Source of the DNA: Vesta saturnalis | Taxonomy: Eukaryota > Arthropoda > Insecta > Coleoptera > Lampyridae | Length of the DNA: 64,000 bases | Assembly (NCBI GenBank): GCA_036346205.1 | Contig: JARFJB010001983.1 | Location: 1,306,001-1,370,000 of the forward strand | Reading direction: 5' to 3' | Shown here: piece by piece, positions 11,690 through 23,840 of the stretch | How positions within the stretch are numbered: position 1 is the stretch's first letter | Layout: every line of letters starts with the position of its first letter | Position numbers and translations under genes: made by a program | Notes under the pieces: model-generated | What the model saw: only the letters and a program-made list of their open reading frames with translations | What the model was told of the DNA's origin: nothing | Databases searched by the model: none

Positions 11690-13860
11690 TGACGATGGCA
11701 CGAATACTGAATGGCGAGTTCGTACGTGGAATAGAGAGGTGTGTGGGATAAAGTATGAAATTTCGAATGTAATGAATAATACGCAGCTTGATATTCTGCA
11801 CATATTATCGATAAAGCGCAAAGAAAATGATATTATGGAAATGGATGACGGTAGTCTGGCGCTATGGCCAGGAGTTTTAAAGGAACCGCATGGTGCAAAA
11901 GAGAACGATTAAAAAAGCGAAAACGCGTATCAAATATTACGAACTGGTATCGTGGTATCGTGGATTAGAATAAAAGTGAATGAAAATGTAAACTTTCACT
12001 ATTATTACACATAATTAAAATGCTTAGCTTCTGCGTTTTCAATTTGGAAAAGATATTTTCGGTGCATGTTACGTACTGTAAATGGTGAGAACGACTAAGA
12101 ATGTGAGAATTCCTGACATGTGAAGAACGTAGTGAACGTACGTAGGTCAAGTGAAAGGGTAATTTTTTTGGGAGATTTGATTTGAATATACTTGGGTGTA
12201 CAAGGAGAAGATACAGAACGCGTTCTAGAAAAGTATGAATATTCCAGCATAAATGAGAATGATGAAATGGAAATGAATGGACAAAAGTAGGTATGTAGAA
12301 AGAAAATAAATGTAGTGCGAACGACCAGAAGTAAACTGATAACTGACAATGTGAGAATGAAGTACGCAGAAGCTTAGAGCAGAGATCTGAATATGAATGA
12401 AATGATATTAAACGACAAAATGAAGAACGGTAACTTTGAATGTACTTGGAAGTAATGTTTGTAGTTAATTGTGCTGGACAGATATGGGAAAGAGCGATTG
12501 TGGGTTAACAGAAAAATAGCGCTTAGTAGAGTGAATTAGTAAAAAGGCAGTATGTTAGCACCCAGAAATGGCAATGTAAGATGGGGCAAAAGCGGTACAG
12601 ATTAAGAAAGAAAGAGCGTGCGCAGCAGGATGAGGAATTGAGAGCAAACGAAGGTGAGAAAATGCAGAACGATTTTGAGAGAAATAAGAAACTTTTCTGT
12701 AATTGCTAAGAAATGCAAACCGTGGAAAAAAGCAGGACACAATAGTAGTGCTGAATAGTATTAACGAGGTAGTGTGAGATGAGTGCGGATTGAGGAAATG
12801 CAGCCAATAACGTCTTGAACACATATACGTAAGTGATAGTAATCTAACTAAAACGCTAACAAGGATAATATGGAGAAGATGGAATGAAATTGGCTATACA
12901 AAGGTTGACGAATGATAAAATCGCAGATGCAGATGAATTGCTGGTGAAATGCTGAAAGATGGTTGTGTAAGGTATAAGGAAACATTTTGTGAATTATTTA
13001 ATGCATGTGGAAGGGTGAAAAGAGTGAGAGTGATTGTAAAAACTACAGAGGGATATGTGTACATCATCACGGCAGGAGTAGAATGCATGTATCAGGTGGT
13101 TTCTCTCCGGTAGGTGATCGGAAAGTGTCTAAATGTGAAGCAGAAGCTGTATTGTGTGTTTGTAGACTTTGGGAAATCGTATGACCGAGTGAAGGAGGAG
13201 AAGCTCTTAAAAATTTCAAGTGACTCTCAATTGAGTAGGTATCTAGTATATGGAAGAAGAGTACTATATGGCGTTAACCGGGTATGAGTCGGGGTGAGAG
13301 CGGTCTGATGTCACTGTGGATGTTTAAAGTATTCATGGATAAACGTGACGACAATCATAAACTAATGCAAATTATTTAATAGTTCCTGACGCTAACATAC
13401 GATTTCTAGTGTATGCTGATGACAACTTTATCAAACGAAAATGCGAAAGGGCTGCAAATAATGCTGAAGATACTTGATGAAGCTTGTGAGAGTACAGAGG
13501 AAAACGAAGGTAGTAATATTTAATTGTAAAAAGTAAAATAAATGGTATCGGTGTGAGATTTTTGCGAAGCGTGTGCATTAAAAAAATGAATAGAGTAGGA
13601 AATGGGTGGATAATGAATGAGTTTGGCGTGGAAAATACGATATTAGGTTTGTAACTTCGTTGGTTAAGTAACATTAAAAAAATAAACGAAGAACGATGAT
13701 GAAGCAGATAAATATAGGTACAGTTAGAGGTAATACTGGAAATGGTAGACCTCAATCTTGCAGAAGCGAAAGAGCTATGCTAGGGTAGGACGATGTGAAG
13801 AAAATTATGCACAGTGAACAGATAGAGGCAACCCGTAAGGGAATGGCGTGATGGGCGAAT
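11690..13860 (+). pseudogene. RTE-type LINE remnant (endonuclease and RT)
   Basis: Scattered in-frame islands follow the order of an RTE polyprotein. Near 11705-11910 are WRVRTWNREVCGIKYE, LDILHILSIKRKE and EMDDGSLALWPGVLKEPHG, like the start of the endonuclease. Near 12870-13060 are MKLAIQRLTNDKIADADE and ELFNACGRVKRVRVIVK, the RT fingers. Near 13140-13210 is LYCVFVDFGKSYDRVKEEKLL, the palm box with Asp. Near 13405-13420 is VYADDN, the YADD box. Many stops and frameshifts separate these, and the copy is old. The purine-rich + strand is typical of the coding strand of such elements. The 3' part resembles the separate fragment at 20.4-20.9 kb. Confidence 0.72.
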
Positions 13861-14280
13861 TATGTAAGTAATATAAAATAAAACAATCAAAGTTGGGACG
13901 CGGAATATGACGTTTATCTTATGGACAAGGTGTTTCTGTGACAGAGTGAGACATGTGTAAATGAAGTCCTGATTAATTATACCAAGTGTTTTATAGTTCA
14001 GTCAAATGAATATTGGAGAATGATTGCATGTGTTCCCAATATCTTTGCTAATGTAAGGTCCTGTGGAGGACTTTACTAAAACTGTATGTATTCCTCGAGG
14101 CAGTGTCTGTTCGACATAAGTATTTCGTACTGATAACCTAACGTATTTAAAATCGAAGGAGGTTGTGGATACCGGGTTTTATGGTACTGTAAGCGCGCGG
14201 TCCGGTCATATGGGTATTTGGAAAAGGACAATCTTAAAATATTTCCACAGAGAAATAACGCGAAATATTGAAAGGTCGTG

Positions 14281-14506
14281 ATTAATGGTGGACGTCTATA
14301 ATTCAACTAGGAACACGTCATCAAACGAATTGAGAGTTTATTTAATCAAACCAACCGCGAGGGAGAATATGGTAGAGCGAATAAGGAACGTCATTCACCG
14401 TATTCCAATTGCAGAAGTAGGAACTGCTGTTTTGTCTACGCGTGAGAGGTTGCAACTCTGCATTGAGCAGGACGGACGCCAAGTACTAATTTATTACAAA
14501 AGTTAA
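14281..14506 (+). pseudogene. Tc1/mariner-type transposase, C-terminal fragment (family X, copy A)
   Basis: The frame reads IKPTARENMVERIRNVIHRI, then LQLCIEQDGRQ, the usual C-terminal tail of Tc1/mariner-superfamily transposases (VY.TKP..REN..ERI ending in CIE..G..FEHL). Nearly the same tail is present on the minus strand near 49.4-49.5 kb. It breaks off where the minus-strand transposase begins at about 14.54 kb, and its presumed 3' end resumes at about 15.67 kb, so a nested insertion is likely. Confidence 0.75.
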
Positions 14507-14539
14507 CCTACAAAAATTATTACAAAAAAATTACCTACA

Positions 14540-15510
14540 AAAGATGCTCAAAATGGTGTCCTCGCTATACAAACATTGCATCTTTTCAACACTGATTTAA
14601 ACATCTTGTCGCCAATCTTCAGGGACTGCAGGTTTTCAAATTCTGATTGGATTCGTTCCTTCAAATGTTCAACATCACGAATCTTGACGGAATAAACCTC
14701 ATTTTTTAGTATACCCCAGACTGAAAAATCCACGGATGTGATACCTGGGGATTGTGGAGGCCATTCGATAGTGCCCCGTCTGCCAATCCATTCCTAAAAG
14801 TTTTCATTAAGAAAGTATCTCACAACAAATCCATAATCAGGGGGGCTCCATCTCATTGCCATATCAACTTTTCCTTCATTGGCTGGAGATTTTCAAATAA
14901 TGAACTGTTTTCCAGTTCCAGTTCTTGAAGCATATCTAAGTAATTTTCAGCATTGACAGTCCCATTAAAAAATACGGCCCGATTAGCCCGCCGCTGAAAA
15001 TCTCTGCCCATACACTCACACCAGGATCGTTCAATCACCGCATGTGGATTTCTAGAATCCCAGTAGACACAGTTGTATCTGTTCACGCAGCCGTTCGCCT
15101 TAAAAGTCGCTTCGTCGCTCCAAATAATGGTTCATGTCGGATTGCGTACCACTCGCTGATTTTTAAACACCTGTCCGGATCATCTTCATGTAGGCCTTAA
15201 AGTAAAATAGGCCTATATGCTCTCAATTTCAACTTTTTTTGCATCCTTCGTAAACTTGTTTTTGCTATTCCATACTCATTGGACGCTTTCCTGTGAGATT
15301 TAGTAGGTGATTCCACAAAGCATTGCTACCTGAACGAGACAGCTGGGCCACTGACCCAGTCGCTTCGAATCTTAAATTTAATTTACGAATACCTCGAGAT
15401 GGAGCTTCGACGTTTGGAAAACGTTCTACAAACGAATCACAAGCATCACTGTAATTATGGTCATATTTCCACCACGCTGTTCTGTACTTAACTTCCTATT
15501 CATCGTTGAT
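14540..15510 (-). pseudogene. Tc1/mariner-type transposase remnant (second family)
   Basis: The minus strand carries, in order, a helix-turn-helix region (15.37-15.50 kb: FVERFPNVEAPSRGIRKLNL, RFEATGSVAQL), a catalytic core start (WSDEATFKANG near 15.10-15.12 kb, with the first Asp), VNRYNCVYWDSRNPHAVIE, FFNGTVNAENYLDMLQ, a DGAPPDY box with the second Asp near 14.85 kb, RRGTIEWPPQSPG where the third Asp is expected, and VDFSVWGILKNEVYSV. Stops and frameshifts occur at several points, and the third catalytic Asp appears as Gly. The ends of this element were not located. Confidence 0.82.
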
Positions 15511-15667
15511 TAAATAACATATAACACACAACAACAGAATAACCTCAAAGCTGCTAGTGTCAACTAACTTAAGCGTAATTATCGAATTCACAACTGTAGT
15601 CAAGTTCACAACAGACCACGACTACGTTAGACAAAACAACGTCTAAGGATTGCTAGTGACAACTGAT

Positions 15668-15785
15668 CTTGTAATTTAAAAGTAAATTTTATTATCCCTC
15701 TAAATTAAACATACGCCTTCTAGGAGGTATTCAACACGCCAGGTTTTGTTCGTATTGTTTAATAATTAATAAATTTTAATAATTA
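15668..15785 (+). repeat. Putative 3' terminal repeat of family X (copy A)
   Basis: This segment matches, in reverse complement, the stretch 49200-49320 at the 3' end of family X copy B. Shared strings are CTCTAAATTAAACATAC, CCTTCTAG and GGTTTTGTTCGTATTGTTT, followed by a TAATAATTAATAA stretch. It therefore probably ends the element whose C-terminus lies at 14.28-14.51 kb. Confidence 0.6.
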
Positions 15786-16385
15786 ATGACAGTTAAACGT
15801 GTTCTCTAATTCTGTTTATTTTATTTTCATCCACATCTTTGTGACGAAAGCAGATATCGACTTGAAGTTTTCACCAAATTTCTGTATTTTTTCACGCTAT
15901 TTTTCGTGAATTAAAAATACTTAAGCCCTTACGTTTAAAATTTTCGAGAAAACTGCAAAAATGTATGGCTTTGTCACAAAACGCCATCTACTGACTAGAA
16001 AAAATTAACCGACAATGTTCATATTTTATTAGAAGCACCCAAGAAGCATCTCTCAAACGAGACTCAGTTTATAAAAATGGGTTGAGTTAAAAAGAATATT
16101 ACAATGAACCTGCTCCCCCCCCCTCCTTTAGCAAAACAGGGAAAATGCTAAAAAAGAAAATGTTTCTAAGCTTACGTAGTTTATAATAACACTATTTTGG
16201 ATATATCTTGATAATGCCGATGTAAGAGAAAAAGCCGATTTTCTAATTTGGTGTTCGTGCATGAACTAATTTCCAGAAATTTCTCTGAGTCACTTTTACT
16301 ATCGATATTTTTTTTTCCAGAAACTGTTCGATGCGTAGTTTCTCGTATCAGCAGGCCTCCTTTATTATCTTGTACACTTTTTTGG
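15771..16385 (+). repeat. Dispersed repeat, copy A (related to 50117-50640)
   Basis: Long strings are shared in the same order and orientation with 50117-50640: ATGACAGTTAAACGTGTTCT, AAAACGCCATCTA, GACTAGAAAAAA, CTTGATAATGCCG, GCCGATTTTCTAATTTGGTG, TTTCCAGAAATTTCTCT and ATGCGTAGTTTCTC. Copy B has an extra stretch of about 25 bp (GTACGCCCCCTAGAGGCCAT). No coding frame is shared. Both copies follow a family X transposon end directly. Confidence 0.85.
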
Positions 16386-17472
16386 TGCATATAGCCACCA
16401 ACACGAACACATGCCTGAAGCAATAAATTAGTTGAATATAATTTTTAGATCTGGTTTTTGAGCGGATCTACCCCCAACTATCTAGTACTATTGTGATTGC
16501 GTTTCAAATCTTCTCAACTTACTAATTACAAAAATAAGTACACTTAATAATGTCTTTATTTTTATTAGTAATTATTTATAATTAGACACGTGCATAAATA
16601 CCGAGCTTACAAATGGAATGTATTAAAATGCAATAGAATGTGTAAAGTATGTCTGAAGATATTTATTTAATGTTAATAATACAAGTTACGTTGCATTCTA
16701 AAGTGTTTCCTATTCTGGATAAATTCTTTATTAATTACGTATCCAGGTAGTACTACGATACAATAACCAAAAAAAAATGGTAGAATAGAAATAAGTTTTG
16801 GAGTTTACAAAAAGAAAATGGTGTCTACCAGTTTTATTTTCTTATTACTAACTTTGATGTTTTGGTTTATTTAATCCCAGCGTATGTCTAGCATAACCGG
16901 GAGATACTTTTGGTTACACCAAAGTTACATTAAATAATAATTAGAGGTACTGCTACTTATTTACATTTTAAATTTGTTACCAAAACATATAACTATGCGA
17001 TAAACATCTTCACATTAGTTTTATACTGCTGGTTTATTATGGTTAAGTGATGGTGCTGAACGCACGAATTTGTCTAAACACATTCCATACATTAGAATAC
17101 ATACTTCTCATGATTAACATCAAACCAAATATTTATTGTTTTTTACGTCCGTAACAAATGGTTTAAAGCACTTACTTATTAAGTATCCCGATTAATTAAC
17201 AAGGCTCCGCTATTATTCACTTATTTTTCTACTCCCTATAAATATTCCCTTTTCTTCACTGCTCGTGGAATGGATATGTACGCAATTTTAGTTAACTGAA
17301 CGTTTATAATTTCATATCCATCCACGTGCGGCTTTGAAACAAACCAATCAGGGTGCACATTGGTCATGCTGTTATCATGGTAACAATACTCTCCTGATAG
17401 TATAATCGGTCAAACTACTTTAAAAAATTGCTATGAAGTTTATTGTCGTAAATTTTGTTAAAAACTACAAAA
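16386..17472. other. No recognisable feature
   Basis: AT-rich sequence without a coding signature. The last 150 bp hold a CCAATCA string (17344-17350) and a CATGGTAAC-like string before the Crypton frame and could be its old promoter; that is a guess. Confidence 0.5.
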
Positions 17473-18075
17473 ATGAGCGGTTCTAGTGATGACGAATCTA
17501 TGACCTGTACTCCGCCAAATATTCGTTTGGTAGCAAACGAAACGTATTCCCTCAAAAATCAAAAGCAAAATACGAACTGGCGTATAAGAAAACCATGAAG
17601 CTGTCGACCTTGTGGATAACATGCTAACAGCTGAGGACCATGTTAAATATTACAAAGAGTGTGCATATTTCGACATAATGTAAACTGCGGTCTTTCTTGA
17701 AGCTGCAGTCAACCGGCTACAAAACAAAAACATCAAAGATTGCGACATCAGAAGAAATTAAAAAGTTTCTTGTGGAAGCTCCCGGTAAAGAATTTTTGTT
17801 TACAAAGGCAAGTTATTTTTGTTTACTATACCTATCTATTTAGAACTACTTTCTAATACTTCAGGTAATATTGATTTTTGGCATATATCTGGTGGAACCC
17901 GTCGCTAAGAATTAAAAAACCTTAAGGTAACTCACGTGAGAGATTTGGGAAACGAACTTCAAGCTAAATTGGTGGACACGAAGACAAAAACAGACCGTTC
18001 CTTTGTAATTCCTGGGATGTTTTAGGAGCTCTGCAAAATATACATGCACCAGATATGGACCAACTTTTTGTAAAT
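17473..18075 (+). pseudogene. Crypton-type tyrosine recombinase remnant
   Basis: The frame opens at ATG 17473 (MSGSSDDES). It then shifts to PQKSKAKYELAYKK and LSTLWITC, continues with KLRSFLKLQSTGYKTKTSK and ATSEEIKKFLVEAPGKEFLF, then VILIFGI, GTRR-ELKNLKVTHVRDLGN and LVDTKTKTDRSFVIPG. This order (KSK..YE.AY, KPSTLW, LLKRQ..GYKPKKSK, GI.G.RR.EL, TKTK..R.F.I) is that of insect Crypton-like tyrosine recombinases; the Arg of GTRR fits the first catalytic Arg. A stretch at 17808-17864 looks like a 57-bp GC-AG intron. Stops, frameshifts and a missing C-terminal half, including the catalytic Tyr, show that it is dead. Confidence 0.72.
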
Positions 18076-20389
18076 TAAGATAGATGTTTTACGCAAGTAG
18101 TTGGCATTAATAAAATCGGTAATCATAAGATTACATAACATAACATAACCTTCACGCCATTTCCTTGCGGGGTTGGCAAAACAATCTCTGCCTCTTTTTT
18201 ATTTTTCATTCTCCATGCTTTCCTATCTCTTCGTACCTCCCTAGCTTCCGCAAGACTCATATATCGTCTCTAACATATCCTTTTATTTTTAAAACTCCTG
18301 TAGGTAGCGGACCGCGAGAGCTTTTATTATTGTAATAAGCGTTTGTCAGATCACCTATTGTTACCACGATGGAAAAGATAATTAGTTGATTTTTAATATC
18401 TTGATAATACGTCGTAATTTGCTAATGTTTTCAAAATATTTTATTTATATATTTTTATGTGAGGAAAGTAGGATTGTTCGTAACTGATGTTTGTCTAGGG
18501 TTGTAAAGCACATGTTGGGGGAGGGTGAGTAGCGAGTGCACGTTTAGGAAGCTTTACTGAGGGGGCGTAGTGAATCGTTGGAATTTCGTATGCGCCGATG
18601 CTTAATGTAAAAAAATGTCACTAGCTTAATAAGTAATTGTGTCGGTGCAGACCACGATCAAAAGGTATCTTTGTTCGAGAGCTAAATGTAGGGTCGTTAC
18701 GGACGAATGCATATTTTTAAAATTGAAATGTCGTGCAATAACTAATATGAAACTGCTCCAACGGAAATTAATGTTTTTTGTTTTTATATTAGCTTTAAAA
18801 AATGGGGGTTGATTTCGGGAGTAAAGTTAGTTAGGTTTGAAATCGGGGGAAGGGTTGGTTACGGTTGGAGTGTCGATAGAGCCAGATTGATTTTTGGTTA
18901 ATTGGAAACTCCCGTTGTAAACAGTTAGTCTTTAAAATATTATTTCGTGCGTGCATTTTCTTTTGAATTGGCCAACACTTATTTGTCTTTTCTTTCGAGT
19001 GTTCATTGTAATGTGTTTTTCAAATATTAATGTATAAATAACAGTCACCATTTTTTAAGTTAAACCGCGTAGGTTAACGATCTGTGATCAATTAAAGAAA
19101 TAGATATTCAAGTGTAAGTAGGTATTTTTATATAAATGAAAGCTCGTAGCAAATCATTTACCAGCCTAGATAACATATTAAATACCAAGCATTGCCTTGC
19201 AAAGGTATCTTATTCGTACGCGGACTCATTGAGCTGAAGTCTGCTGAAATGGAAGACAATACAGAGCCCTCTCACTCTGGTATTTGTGCGAATTAGCATT
19301 GTTGGTTGTTGTTAAATTTATATTTGTGTAGAGGTGGACTGATGAATGGGTACATGATACCACCTTGGTTACTAATTGTAAAGGCAATTACCAAGCGTGT
19401 ACACACTCCCGAGATCAGATAACCATTCAACACCTTGAATTTTATTTTTATTGTTTTTATTGTTGAATAGATGAATGTGTAACCTGATAAAAGAGCACTG
19501 TATTTTTCCAACGCCCTCAAACTTATACAGCGGTCACGATGTTGTGATCTATTTATAACTTACCCTTATAAGGCATTGTTTTAATGAGTTTTTGGTCAGT
19601 TTGTTTAAGTAGAATTATTTGCCTGCGAGCTGATTTCTCTTTGTATGTGGTTTACTGTAATTTGATTTACGTATTTTGTGCTTTGGTGGTCACTAAACAA
19701 TTGGGTACGGGTAAATTCCTTGTCTGTTTTCTTTGGTCCTTGCCATTACCTTATTATCACCTGTGCAATTTTATATGTACCGTAATTTGCTTTATTGTTT
19801 TATGTGATTATTTACTTAAACATGTGTTTTTTTATTATCGTATTTCTGTGTAACTAAACTGCTTTTTATTCATTTCCTCTTACTGTTATAATTTTGTACG
19901 CTCTTTAACCCGATTTAATGGCGTTGTATTATATATTTAATGCTTTCTTTATTTTTTTGTGTTATTTGATTTATTAATGTACTTGTGCAATTACTTATTT
20001 ATGAATAAAGTGGGTTTTATTGGTGGTTCTATCTCACAATAGTGTATTAACGGGCTGAACCACCGCTGCGCAACGCACGTTGATTTTAATTTAAGTAGTT
20101 TCATTTTTTTACCTGCCCCTCATGATGCAACACTTACCTCATACAGCCTATCTAATTTAGATAGCACAACATACCTACCACTAGACGGCCACTTCGTTTG
20201 ATCAGATTGGAGGTGTGCGAGTAATTAAATATCCGACTTGTAAATAAATTCTAATGTTTTAATTATTGCCCGGAAAGTCAAAGTAAGGCAGGCAATTAAT
20301 TTAAGTAATAGTGACATTATTGTCAGTTAAGTCAAGACAAATCACTTAGCGATTGTTGTGTTCTTGAATTTGCATTACTGCAAAGAAGT
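18076..20389. other. Mostly unassigned, with one possible repeat scrap
   Basis: At 18130-18180 the motif ATAACCTTCACGCCATTTCC followed by TTGCGGGGTTGGCA resembles a string often found near LINE or SINE ends in insects; that is a low-certainty recollection. The remainder is AT-rich. A 90-codon hydrophobic frame at 19584-19853 has no start context or motif that I trust. Confidence 0.45.
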
Positions 20390-20875
20390 TCAAATTACGC
20401 TTTTCAAGATAGGATACCTAGGGGACGCTACACTCCTTCTCTTTATTTCTCTTATAATACATTCTATGACATTCAGCCAAGTTTTACGTAGCCTACCAGG
20501 CGCGGCCTTATCTCTAATCTCACCCTCATATATTTGATGCGTTAATCCTGCGTTGTTCATTTTCTCAATGTGACCAAACCAACGTAGTGTTCTACTTTTA
20601 TACCTATCCATCATCGTCTTTGGTCGCCACACTCCTTCATTATACACTCATTCTTTATCTTATCCCTTTTTACCACATGCGCTTCTCAGGAATCTCATAC
20701 CCATGGCATTTATTTTTCTTTCGTGCTTTTTCTGACATATCCATGTCTCACTTCCATACAGTACTGACAGGACAAACACGCTACTATAGATTGCTCGTTT
20801 CGCAGCTAGGCTCATGCTTTCGTTTCTCATTATCGTCCACATACTTAAAATCACTTTCCTTCCAGCGTTGACAGG
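20390..20875 (-). pseudogene. RTE-type LINE, 3' (C-terminal) fragment
   Basis: The minus strand reads LAAKRAIYSSVFVLSVLYGS, then ETWICQKKHERKINAMGMRF, LRSACG, and after a frameshift TLRWFGHIEKMNNAGLTHQI and YEGEIRDKAAPGRLRKTW. This is the well-known C-terminal region after the RT in RTE-type elements (YGSE.W..KK.E..I.A.EMR.LR, RWFGH..RM). Only the last part of the element is here, as expected from 5' truncation. It lies opposite in orientation to the 11.7-13.9 kb copy. Confidence 0.85.
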
Positions 20876-21272
20876 GTGTTAGGTAAACATGCGGCAAAAA
20901 TCCAATGGATTAGTTTTTGCCCTATGATGATTTTCGAAGATACAGGGTGAACAAAATTTGCGACAGTAAATGTAACAAAAACGAAGTTTATTCTTGGCAC
21001 TAGCGGCAATTTCCGTTCGTTAGTGCTTCACTATTCCTCTTTACTTTAACCAAACCAGCATCGCATTATATTAACCCAGCAGGCCGGTTTTGTTTTGCAC
21101 TAAAGATGTTCATTTGATGCCAAAACCTAAAGCACAAATGGTGTTATTGTGAATTATGAATTAAGGTTCCGTAATTTTCTCTGTAGATAAAAATGTACAT
21201 AGTTCTGTATATATTTTAGTAAGATTCCTAGTTAAGACCGTCCAGTAATTGATTTGTTTAATCTTCTAAATA

Positions 21273-21751
21273 TTATATGTTTTCTAGATATAAAAGTATT
21301 TATCTTTATGAAATTTAGACCTAATACAAAGTCTATAGTAAGAGATATAGACCCTATTCTATCTGCCTTGTAGATTACAAAAAAAACGACCCGATAATTC
21401 CTTTTTAATCACGAGGAATGAAATAGTTTTTCCGTTTCCACGTATTTAAAAAACCGTTATTCCAGATCTCCCATATTCACCAGTACTGAAAAACCCAACC
21501 CGAGTTTATTAAGGCTCCCTCCTCGATACTGATCGTATTTCCCAGAAACCATCTCCAGAGGTCCATTCAGGGAAATCCAAATATCTTCCCGCTTCCCACA
21601 CCATCCAGGCCAAGACACCCAGATTGTTTACTGTTAATCTATTAATTTGAAAGATTGTTTGCGTTTTTATCGTTTTGTGCATTTTCTTTTAATTTTAATT
21701 TTATCTGCCAATGAAAAGAAAGGTAGCTAAAAATATAAAATGCAAATATTA
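21273..21751 (+). repeat. Direct repeat, left copy, flanking the 2.1-kb Tc1/mariner element
   Basis: It matches 23841-24165 in the same orientation. Shared strings include TTTCTAGATATAAAAGTA, AAAGTCTATAGTA, CACGTATTT, AAAACCGTTATTCC, CGTATTTCCCAG, TCCAGAGGTC and AGAAAGGTAGCTAAAAA. The right copy has internal deletions. Confidence 0.85.
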
Positions 21752-21753
21752 TA

Positions 21754-23837
21754 CAGTGCGGCTCACAGAAGCCCCCCCTACAATATTTTCTGCACCGTTT
21801 CAGAAAAAAATTTGAAATTTACCACACAAAAATTGTACTAAAAATAGTATGTTTTGGTGAATTTGTCATGTCAGTAAAGTTCAATATGGCGGCTGGGCGC
21901 CATATTGAATTTTTTTTATGGAAATAGGGATTGTCTGGTACATCAAATGAATGCCCTTAAAGAATACTAACTAATCTTTTAATATTGCCGAAAACAAAAT
22001 GGCGGCGGATTAAAGTTTAAACGCTCGGTCAATGATTTTCTTGAATTTTTTTAAATAAAAAATAAGAAAATCTTTATTTTAAAATTATTATTATTTATAT
22101 TAGGTATTATTATAAGGCGAATTCGAACATAAAAATAACACTCATAAAACACTAGAAATAGTAGGTATGGAAATTAATTTTCATTTTTTTAAGAGAAGTC
22201 ATTGTTTGTTTCTATCACTCGAAGGACAATTTCAAAAGTTCTAACCACAAATGTCACAAAACAAGGGTTTGATGCAAAACCTGTATTAAACGAAAAAAGA
22301 CATTTGTGGACATTGATCTACTTTTTAATTTATGAGGTGTTCAAAGTGATTACCCTCTACTAATAGGCAATGGTAAAGTCTAGCATTAATTTCTGCTCGC
22401 ACATTACGGAACGTATCTAAGTTAATATTTTGGCAAATGTCGGTAATTCTTTCTCGTAATTCCGCGATCGATTCGACTTCTATGGAATACACCTTTTGTT
22501 TTAGATAACCCCATAAGAAAAAGTCTAATGGTGATAAGTCGGGGGATCGAGCAGGCCACTCGATTGGACCTCGCCGTTCTATCCAACGATCGTGGTACAC
22601 TTGATCTAGATATTCTCTTACTGATCTGCAATAGTGGACAGGAGCACCATCTTGCTGAAAAACTACATCCATATCATGAGGGTTATCTTCTGCTATTTCA
22701 ACAATCATTGGTTCGATCGTAGTTTCCAGCATATTTAAATAGATCTGTTCAGTTAGATTTTCGTCAATATACAAGGGACCTACAATGTGGTTTCTCAGTA
22801 TTCCAGCCCAAACGTTTTTGGGGGTATTGGGAGCGAGTTTCCCGGAATACATGTGGATTCGTATCACTCCAATACCGAACGTTCTGTCTATGAACATTTC
22901 CATTCAAGAAAAAAGTACACTCGTCACTAAAACAAATATTCTGCAGGTAAGTTGGGTAGCTTTCTAAGTTGGCGGTCATTATTTCGCAAAATTGTACTCT
23001 TCTATCAGGATCATCTTCGGTCAATTGATGCAACATTTCAATTTTATAAGGATGGAATTTATTTTTTCTCAATATCCTTTTCACTGTCGCTGAAGATACA
23101 TACACCCCAAGTTTCCGCAAGAGTTCGCGTGGATGTTGTGGGCCAGGAGGTTTTCCATTATTTAGGAGCCAGTCCTATAAAATTTATTTACCAATTCTCG
23201 CAGATACTTCCTACAGATAGGGCGATTAGGAAACCGTTCATTAAATACTCTGACTGCTTCATGATAATTTCGACTTGCACCATAAACGAGAATAGCCTCT
23301 ACTTTTTCTTGTATAGGCCGATAATTAACCATTTTCACTTTTCTGATTTGCCTAAAGCAGATATAAGAACAAAAATATTTTTTTAAATGTCAATAAAACA
23401 ACTATTCTAAAAAACTGACGTTTATACAATTTGTTTACAAGTTTTCTTTTGTTTAACACCAGGTGGCTTGATTGAAAATTTAATTTTTGACAAAAATTAC
23501 ATTCGCAAAGTAATAGTATAGGAGCTGTGGTCACTTTTTGTTTGTTCTTTACTGGTCGTTTAAACTTTAATCCGGCGCCATTTTGTTTTTGGCAGTTTTA
23601 AAAAAGTGAAACTTGGGATTAGTTAGTATTCATTAAGGGCTTTCATTTGATGGACCGCACAATTCCCATTTCCATTAAAAAAAATTCAATATGGCGCTCA
23701 GCCGCCATATTGGACTTTACTGACATGACAAATTCACCAGAACATACTATTTTTAGTAGAAATTTTGTGTGGCAAATTTCAAAGTTTTTTCTTAAACGGT
23801 TCAGAAAATGGAGGGGGGACTTCTGTGAGCCGCACAG
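21754..23837 (-). mobile_element. Complete-length Tc1/mariner-superfamily element with about 275-bp TIRs
   Basis: The element is bounded by TA on both sides (21752-21753 and 23838-23839). Its ends are inverted copies: left 21754-22023 starts CAGTGCGGCTCACAGAAG, and right 23557-23837 reads CTGTGCGGCTCACAGAAG when reverse complemented. The arms stay alike over about 270 bp apart from small indels and substitutions. One transposase gene lies between them on the minus strand. The 2,084-bp size, TA target and CAGT-like start are typical of the superfamily; the TIRs are long for it. The arms look younger than most elements in this window. Confidence 0.93.
22325..23331 (-). pseudogene. Tc1/mariner transposase (frameshifted)
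   Basis: The frame starts at the minus-strand ATG near 23331 (MVNYRPIQEKVEAILVYGAS) with a helix-turn-helix (VRVFNERFPNRPICRKYLRE). It shifts frame near 23175, continues as RKLGVYVSSATVKRILRKNK, then ICFSDECTFFLNG (first Asp) and NVRYWSDTNPHVF. It shifts again near 22820-22840 and ends with NVWAGILRNHIVGPLYI, VVFQQDGAPVHY (second Asp), IEWPARSPDLSPLDFFLWGY (third Asp) and GNHFEHLIN. By my count 36 residues separate the last two Asp. All catalytic residues remain, with only about two frameshifts, so loss of function is recent or the copy spreads in trans. Confidence 0.9.
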
Positions 23838-23840
23838 TAT

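Noticed and set aside
19584..19853. 90-codon hydrophobic frame as a membrane protein
   Set aside because: T-rich DNA naturally encodes Phe/Leu/Val/Cys. No charged loops, signal or neighbours support a gene.
22422..23386. Plus-strand and alternative minus-strand frames in the 2.1-kb transposon
   Set aside because: Shadows of the transposase. The catalytic motifs lie only in the minus-strand frames described.
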